The notes beneath the pieces were generated by a model, which made no database searches, had not been told where the DNA came from, and was given only the letters and a program-made list of their open reading frames with translations. DNA of 9,394 bases. Source: Pseudonocardiales bacterium. Its GTDB lineage: Bacteria; Actinomycetota; Actinomycetes; Mycobacteriales; Pseudonocardiaceae. Shown piece by piece: positions 6,366 through 9,394 of the stretch (positions are counted from its first letter, which is position 1; each line of letters starts with the position of its first letter). The stretch is taken from assembly GCA_025465385.1 (NCBI GenBank), contig JAODNG010000194.1, forward strand, positions 1 through 9,394. Direction: 5' to 3'. Position numbers and translations under genes: made by a program.

Positions 6366-7475
6366 CTAGGCCAGGCCGACCTCGGCTGAGCAGGTTGGCC
6401 AGGCGTGGTAGTTGCCGCGGGCATTGCGGACCCGCTGGGCGATCTCGATCTGCTGCTCTCGGCTCGCCTGGTGCGGGTAGGGCGCGTACTGGCTACCGCC
6501 GTTCGCGCTCCAGGTGCCCTTGTCGAACTGCAGGCCGCCGTAATAACCGTTGCCGGAGTTGGCGGCCCAGTTGCCGCCAGACTCGCATCGCGCCAGTTGA
6601 TCCCACACGGTGGTCCCAGTGGCGGTATACCGCTGCGCGGACCCCTTCGCGCCCACCCGGACCCGGGCGGGCCGCGCCGGAGTGAGCTCCTGGGCGGCGA
6701 GCTGCTTGCGGTCGGCTTCTTGACCATTGGCCAGGGTGACCCGGAACGTGACGATCTGCTCGCCCGGGGCGCCAGGATCTTCCACGACCTCGCTGCCGAC
6801 CGGCAGCCGGGGATCTGTGACCTTCTTGACCGGGGGCGCGACGAGTTGCTTGAAACTACGTTCCTCGGTGACCACGCGCGTCACCTGCACTGTCATCCCC
6901 GGCAGGACCGGCGAATTCCGTGCCGGGGTGACCAGGTCGCGATCCTGCAACGGAACCCCTTGTTGGGTAAGCAGATCACCGACCGACAGCGCGGTAGCCT
7001 GGATCTCCTTCGCCGGCTGGCCCCCATCGAGCAGGGTGATCGGCTTGGCGATCTGTACCACCAGAGCCATGCCCTCCAGCGGAATGCGCCGGGACCGATC
7101 AGCCGACAGTTGCATGGCCGGGGCGTTCATCCCAACCTGCTGCAACGCGGTGTCGACGGTGAGGGCGGTGGTCCAGATTTCGTGCTGAGTCCCGTCGACG
7201 GTGAGGGCCAGCGGCCGGGCGCGCTTGAGCACGATCCGGCTGCCATCCTCGACGGCGCTGTTCGCAGTGGGGGCCAGGGCGTCCTGCTCATTGACCCGAA
7301 GCCCCGCGGATTCCAGCGCGCCCGCAACCGAGGACGCGAATGTGTGGATGGTCCGCTGCTCATCGTCCACCGTGACGGTGATGGTCTTGTCCATCGTGAG
7401 AACCGAGGCCGTGCCGGTTGTCAATGCCAGCATGGTGGCTACCAGCGTGCCTCTGACGAACGTACGAGTGGTCAC
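6366..7475 (-). CDS. rpfB: Resuscitation-promoting factor RpfB
   Basis: A cell-wall muralytic enzyme that cleaves peptidoglycan, promotes exit from dormancy and, in M. tuberculosis, works with the endopeptidase RipA. The 369-residue product has a short N-terminal hydrophobic signal or anchor (about 5-28), three DUF348-type repeats (about 30-200), a G5 domain (about 216-277, with SEVVEDPGAPGEQIVTFRV), and the C-terminal Rpf lysozyme-like domain (about 288-365). Catalytic Glu298 lies in ARCESGGNW, and Cys297 and Cys362 are placed for the family disulfide. GNGYYGGLQFD is the family hallmark. I chose GTG 7475, with GGA 5 bases upstream and a product close to the usual 362 residues; the frame opens as far as a TTG at 7547, but that lies in a terminator T-run. 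Unlike the M. tuberculosis protein there is no lipobox cysteine. A structured leader precedes the gene. Confidence 0.95.
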   Translation of the reverse strand: MTTRTFVRGTLVATMLALTTGTASVLTMDKTITVTVDDEQRTIHTFASSVAGALESAGLRVNEQDALAPTANSAVEDGSRIVLKRARPLALTVDGTQHEIWTTALTVDTALQQVGMNAPAMQLSADRSRRIPLEGMALVVQIAKPITLLDGGQPAKEIQATALSVGDLLTQQGVPLQDRDLVTPARNSPVLPGMTVQVTRVVTEERSFKQLVAPPVKKVTDPRLPVGSEVVEDPGAPGEQIVTFRVTLANGQEADRKQLAAQELTPARPARVRVGAKGSAQRYTATGTTVWDQLARCESGGNWAANSGNGYYGGLQFDKGTWSANGGSQYAPYPHQASREQQIEIAQRVRNARGNYHAWPTCSAEVGLA

Positions 7476-7615
7476 CGATGTCCAGTCGTCGCAGTTCCGG
7501 GCAGGGGAAGCACGAGAACAGCCGGGAGCAGACGCCCACCTCCACAAAAGAAGGCAGACTCATCCCGACGGATCGCTGCCCGCACGACCGTGACGCCGCC
7601 GACAGCGATCCACAT
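7472..7615 (-). CDS. Possible 47-codon leader ORF of rpfB
   Basis: From ATG 7615 the minus strand is open for 47 codons (beginning MWIAVGGVTVVRAA) to a TGA at 7474-7472, which shares four bases (GTGA) with the rpfB start. It crosses both the antiterminator stem and the terminator hairpin of the leader. Only a GGGG directly against the ATG is seen upstream, so initiation looks weak; an internal GTG at 7513 would give 13 codons with the same stop. Open frames of this size are common by chance at this GC content. I recognise no family, so this is a hypothesis based on the overlap and position. Confidence 0.3.
   Translation of the reverse strand: MWIAVGGVTVVRAAIRRDESAFFCGGGRLLPAVLVLPLPGTATTGHR
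7546..7580 (-). terminator. Intrinsic terminator-like hairpin in the rpfB leader
   Basis: In the minus-strand RNA, GGCAG (7580-7576) pairs with CTGCC (7557-7553). An inner ATCC/GGAT helix (7573-7570 with 7565-7562) closes a GTCG loop, and the T-rich run TTCTTTT (7552-7546) follows at once. It lies upstream of the rpfB start and downstream of tatD, so it would end transcripts before rpfB unless the hairpin is prevented from forming. The stem has an asymmetric internal loop, so its strength needs computing. Confidence 0.6.
7570..7611 (-). promoter_or_regulatory. Alternative (antiterminator-like) stem of a putative rpfB RNA switch
   Basis: GGATCGCTG (7611-7603) and CAGCGATCC (7578-7570) form a perfect 9-bp stem, extendable by two G-U pairs, around a 24-base loop. 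Its right arm shares bases 7578-7576 and 7573-7570 with the left side of the terminator hairpin, so the two folds exclude each other. An RNA switch in the rpfB leader is known in M. tuberculosis; that this is the same kind of element is my inference from position and pairing. Confidence 0.6.
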
Positions 7616-7648
7616 CCCCGTGCCGGAACTACCCCATCCCGGCTGACA

Positions 7649-7666
7649 GTGACGGAACGGTAACGG
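7649..7666 (-). promoter_or_regulatory. Direct repeat and possible -10 box in the rpfB promoter region
   Basis: On the minus strand CCGTTAC (7666-7660) and CCGTCAC (7655-7649) are spaced 11 bases apart, about one helical turn, as in response-regulator sites of the MtrA type. MtrA is reported to control rpfB in M. tuberculosis. TACCGT (7662-7657), overlapping the repeat, fits TANNNT and has a poor TTGCGT 17 bases upstream. The remaining gap from 7667 to 7717 shows nothing else I can name. Confidence 0.35.
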
Positions 7667-7717
7667 TTCGTAGCCGAGTACGCAAACATTTCTTGGGAAG
7701 TGTCGCTGATTGAGCGG

Positions 7718-8593
7718 TCAGAAACGTCGAGCGGTATCGGTCCCACCGAAGTGACTTTGGGTAACTGGGGGCCTGAATCCGAAGACTCGCCCGGCGTTGG
7801 CGCAGCTTGATGCTGCGAGTTCGGCCACGTCCTGGCCGCGGAGCGCGGCGAGATCCCGGACGGTGTAGGGCAGGTTGACCGGCTCATTGGGCCGTCCCCG
7901 GTGTGGATGCGGGGTGAGGAACGGGGCATCGGTCTCCACCAGCAGCTGCCCGTCCGGGACCAGCATCGCCGCCTCGCGTAATGCGCGAGCGTTGCGGAAA
8001 GTCACCGTGCCGGAGAAGGAGAGGACATAACCGGCATCGATGCAGATCTGCGCCATAGCGGCATCACCGGAGAAGCAGTGGAAGATTACGGTCTGCGGTG
8101 GCCCCTCCTGCTCGAGGACCGCCAGCACATCGCTGTGGGCGTCCCTATCGTGGATCATCAGCGGCTTGCCGACCCGCTTGGCCAGATCAATGTGCCAGCG
8201 GTAGGCATCCCGCTGTGCCTCCGGTGGCGCGCAACGCGGATCGCGTTGCGTCCAGTAGTAGTCCAGGCCGGTCTCCCCCACGGCCACCACCCGTGGTTGC
8301 CGCGCGAGCCGCTCGAGTTCGGCGCGGTCGGCATCGGTCATTATCGCGGTGCGGGTGGGATGCAGCGCCACCGCCGCGAACACCCGCTCATCCCAGCTCG
8401 ACGCCGAGACCACCCAGCGCGCGGAGTCCATGTCATCGGCCACCGTCACCACCGCAGCGACGCCCACCGCCGCCGCCCGGTCCATCACCGCCCGAACCTC
8501 CGCCTGGTCGCTCGCGCCGCATGCGTCCAAATGCGTGTGCGCGTCGACGACCGTCGCCGGCAACCGCGCCGGCGCAGGCGGCAACTCGGTCAC
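7718..8593 (-). CDS. tatD: TatD family metal-dependent deoxyribonuclease
   Basis: A 291-residue amidohydrolase-fold phosphodiesterase. TatD proteins are 3'-5' exonucleases linked to DNA repair or degradation and act in the cytoplasm; despite the name they have no proven role in Tat export. Metal ligands expected for the family are all present: DAHTHLD (17-23, His19 and His21), GETGLDYY with Glu107, MIHDRDAH with His148, FHCFSG with His172, and VETDAPFLTPHPHRG with Asp222. The start is GTG 8593, with a strong GGAGGAG five bases upstream. The gap to metS is 29 bases, so the two are probably co-transcribed, as this pair is in many bacteria. The 242 bases downstream, before the rpfB start, hold the rpfB promoter region and leader. 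Confidence 0.95.
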   Translation of the reverse strand: MTELPPAPARLPATVVDAHTHLDACGASDQAEVRAVMDRAAAVGVAAVVTVADDMDSARWVVSASSWDERVFAAVALHPTRTAIMTDADRAELERLARQPRVVAVGETGLDYYWTQRDPRCAPPEAQRDAYRWHIDLAKRVGKPLMIHDRDAHSDVLAVLEQEGPPQTVIFHCFSGDAAMAQICIDAGYVLSFSGTVTFRNARALREAAMLVPDGQLLVETDAPFLTPHPHRGRPNEPVNLPYTVRDLAALRGQDVAELAASSCANAGRVFGFRPPVTQSHFGGTDTARRF

Positions 8594-8598
8594 GTCAA

Positions 8599-8605
8599 CT
8601 CCTCC
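8599..8605 (-). promoter_or_regulatory. Strong Shine-Dalgarno of tatD
   Basis: GGAGGAG on the minus strand, five bases before GTG 8593. It is the best ribosome binding site in the window and fixes the tatD start within the short metS-tatD gap. Confidence 0.75.
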
Positions 8606-8622
8606 GCCTGGCTGCGGGTGGG

Positions 8623-9394
8623 TCAGGATTCGATGGGCGCCCAGGTGGGGCCGGTATCACCAAGGGCGGGGTCCAGTTTGGTGAACAGGGGGGTGGGTCT
8701 GGCGAGGGGGCGGCCTGGCTCGATCGGCATGCTGGTCCAGCGGGCCTGTTCGGCGGCGTACTCACCGGTGATTACCGGGTAGTCAGGGCCAGAGCCAGCG
8801 ACGATTTCGCTGACCTCCCGGATCTGCGGCTGAGCCGACCACACTCCGGCGCCGCCGAGCTGCTCGTGCACCCGCTGGGCGGCATGTGGCAGGAACGGGG
8901 TGAGCAGTGTGTTCGCGTCGGAGACGACTTGCAGCGCGGTGTGCAGGATGGTGTCCCGGCGCTGCGGATCGTCGGCGCGCTTCCACGGTTCCTGCTCGGA
9001 CAGGTACTTGTTCGCCGCGCTCACCACTCGCATCGCCTCGCCAATAGCGGCCTTGACCCGGTTGCGCTCCAGCAGCCCCCCGACGGTGTCGAAGGCCGCC
9101 CGTGAGGTGGCCAGCAGCTCGCCGTCGACGGTCTGCAGCGCAGCTGGCCGCGGTACTGACCCGACGTTGCGGTGGGCCAGCGCGATGGAGCGGTTGACGA
9201 GATTGCCCCACTCGTTGGCAAGCTCGAAGTTGACCCGCCTGACGAACTCGTCCCAGGTGAAATCGGTGTCCTGCGTCTCGGGACCGGCCACCGAGATGAA
9301 GTAGCGCAACGTGTCCGGGCCGAATTCGCGCAGGAAGTCCCCGACGTAGATCACGGTGCCGCGTGAGGTGGAGAACTTCGAGCCGCTCATGGTG
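8623..9394 (-). CDS. metS: Methionyl-tRNA synthetase, C-terminal half (5' part outside the window)
   Basis: Charges tRNA-Met, including the initiator, in the cytoplasm. The visible 256 or so residues begin just before the mobile KMSKS loop, here in the variant form MSGSKFSTSRGT, followed by IYVGDFLREFGPDTLRYF and DFTWDEFVRRVNFELANEWG, which are characteristic of MetRS at the junction of the catalytic core and the helical anticodon-binding domain. NKYLSEQEPWK is another family hallmark. The protein ends at the TGA at 8623-8625 soon after the helical domain, so there is no C-terminal EMAP/Trbp-like dimerisation domain. The ATG at 9390 is internal, not a start; the Rossmann core, HIGH motif and true start lie beyond the right edge. 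tatD follows after 29 bases. The gene is called metS in mycobacteria and metG elsewhere. Confidence 0.93.
   Translation of the reverse strand, partial: TMSGSKFSTSRGTVIYVGDFLREFGPDTLRYFISVAGPETQDTDFTWDEFVRRVNFELANEWGNLVNRSIALAHRNVGSVPRPAALQTVDGELLATSRAAFDTVGGLLERNRVKAAIGEAMRVVSAANKYLSEQEPWKRADDPQRRDTILHTALQVVSDANTLLTPFLPHAAQRVHEQLGGAGVWSAQPQIREVSEIVAGSGPDYPVITGEYAAEQARWTSMPIEPGRPLARPTPLFTKLDPALGDTGPTWAPIES

Noticed and set aside
7476..7547. Starting rpfB at TTG 7547, adding 24 residues
   Set aside because: That TTG lies in the T-run of the terminator hairpin, and the added MWRWASAPGCSRASP stretch does not look like a signal peptide. The GGAGG at 7539-7543 has no in-frame start at a usable distance.
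6405..7646. A 413-codon open frame on the plus strand opposite rpfB
   Set aside because: It mirrors rpfB in a GC-rich region, where antisense frames stay open because of codon bias; the translation is His/Arg/Gly-rich with no recognisable domain.
1..9394. A novel defence system, mobile element or biosynthetic cluster
   Set aside because: All large genes belong to conserved housekeeping families in a syntenic order; there are no transposases, integrases, CRISPR repeats or unexplained large ORFs. The unusual signals are regulatory and non-coding.

Overview
This window looks like a housekeeping segment of an actinobacterial chromosome, most likely a non-tuberculous Mycobacterium in the broad sense. 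Every strand is GC-rich, GTG starts are frequent, and the gene order metS - tatD - rpfB - rsmA(ksgA) - ispE - (ABC-F) - pks16, convergent with rplY - pth, is the order I recall from Mycobacterium tuberculosis (Rv1007c to Rv1015c region). The proteins also align by eye with my memory of the M. tuberculosis versions, but with enough differences to exclude the tuberculosis complex. I saw no tRNA, rRNA, insertion sequence, prophage or CRISPR array.

Layout. Positions 1-917 on the plus strand hold the 3' end of rplY (ribosomal protein L25/Ctc) and complete pth (peptidyl-tRNA hydrolase). They meet, with only 10 bases between stop codons, a long minus-strand series that reads from right to left: the 3' part of metS (methionyl-tRNA synthetase, cut by the window edge), tatD (metal-dependent nuclease), a 242-base regulatory gap, rpfB (resuscitation-promoting factor), rsmA (16S rRNA dimethyltransferase), ispE (CDP-ME kinase), a Uup-like ABC-F ATPase, and a pks16-type stand-alone acyl-adenylating enzyme.

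Functional theme. The minus-strand genes join translation and ribosome maturation (metS, rsmA, ABC-F) to cell-wall remodelling and precursor supply (rpfB, ispE, pks16). In M. tuberculosis the rpfB-ksgA-ispE transcript is known to be controlled by an RNA switch in the rpfB leader. The rpfB leader here shows what such a switch needs: a 9-bp stem whose right arm is shared with a terminator hairpin followed by a T-rich run (7546-7611). A 47-codon leader reading frame runs through both structures and ends in a GTGA overlap with the rpfB start.

The most striking non-coding feature is a perfect 19-bp inverted repeat (6301-6356) between rpfB and rsmA. It buries the rsmA start codon in one arm and has no U-tract. 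Other points of interest are a direct repeat reminiscent of response-regulator (MtrA) sites in the rpfB promoter region, a possible leaderless start for ispE, an RpfB without a lipobox cysteine, and TGATG coupling of the ABC-F gene to ispE.
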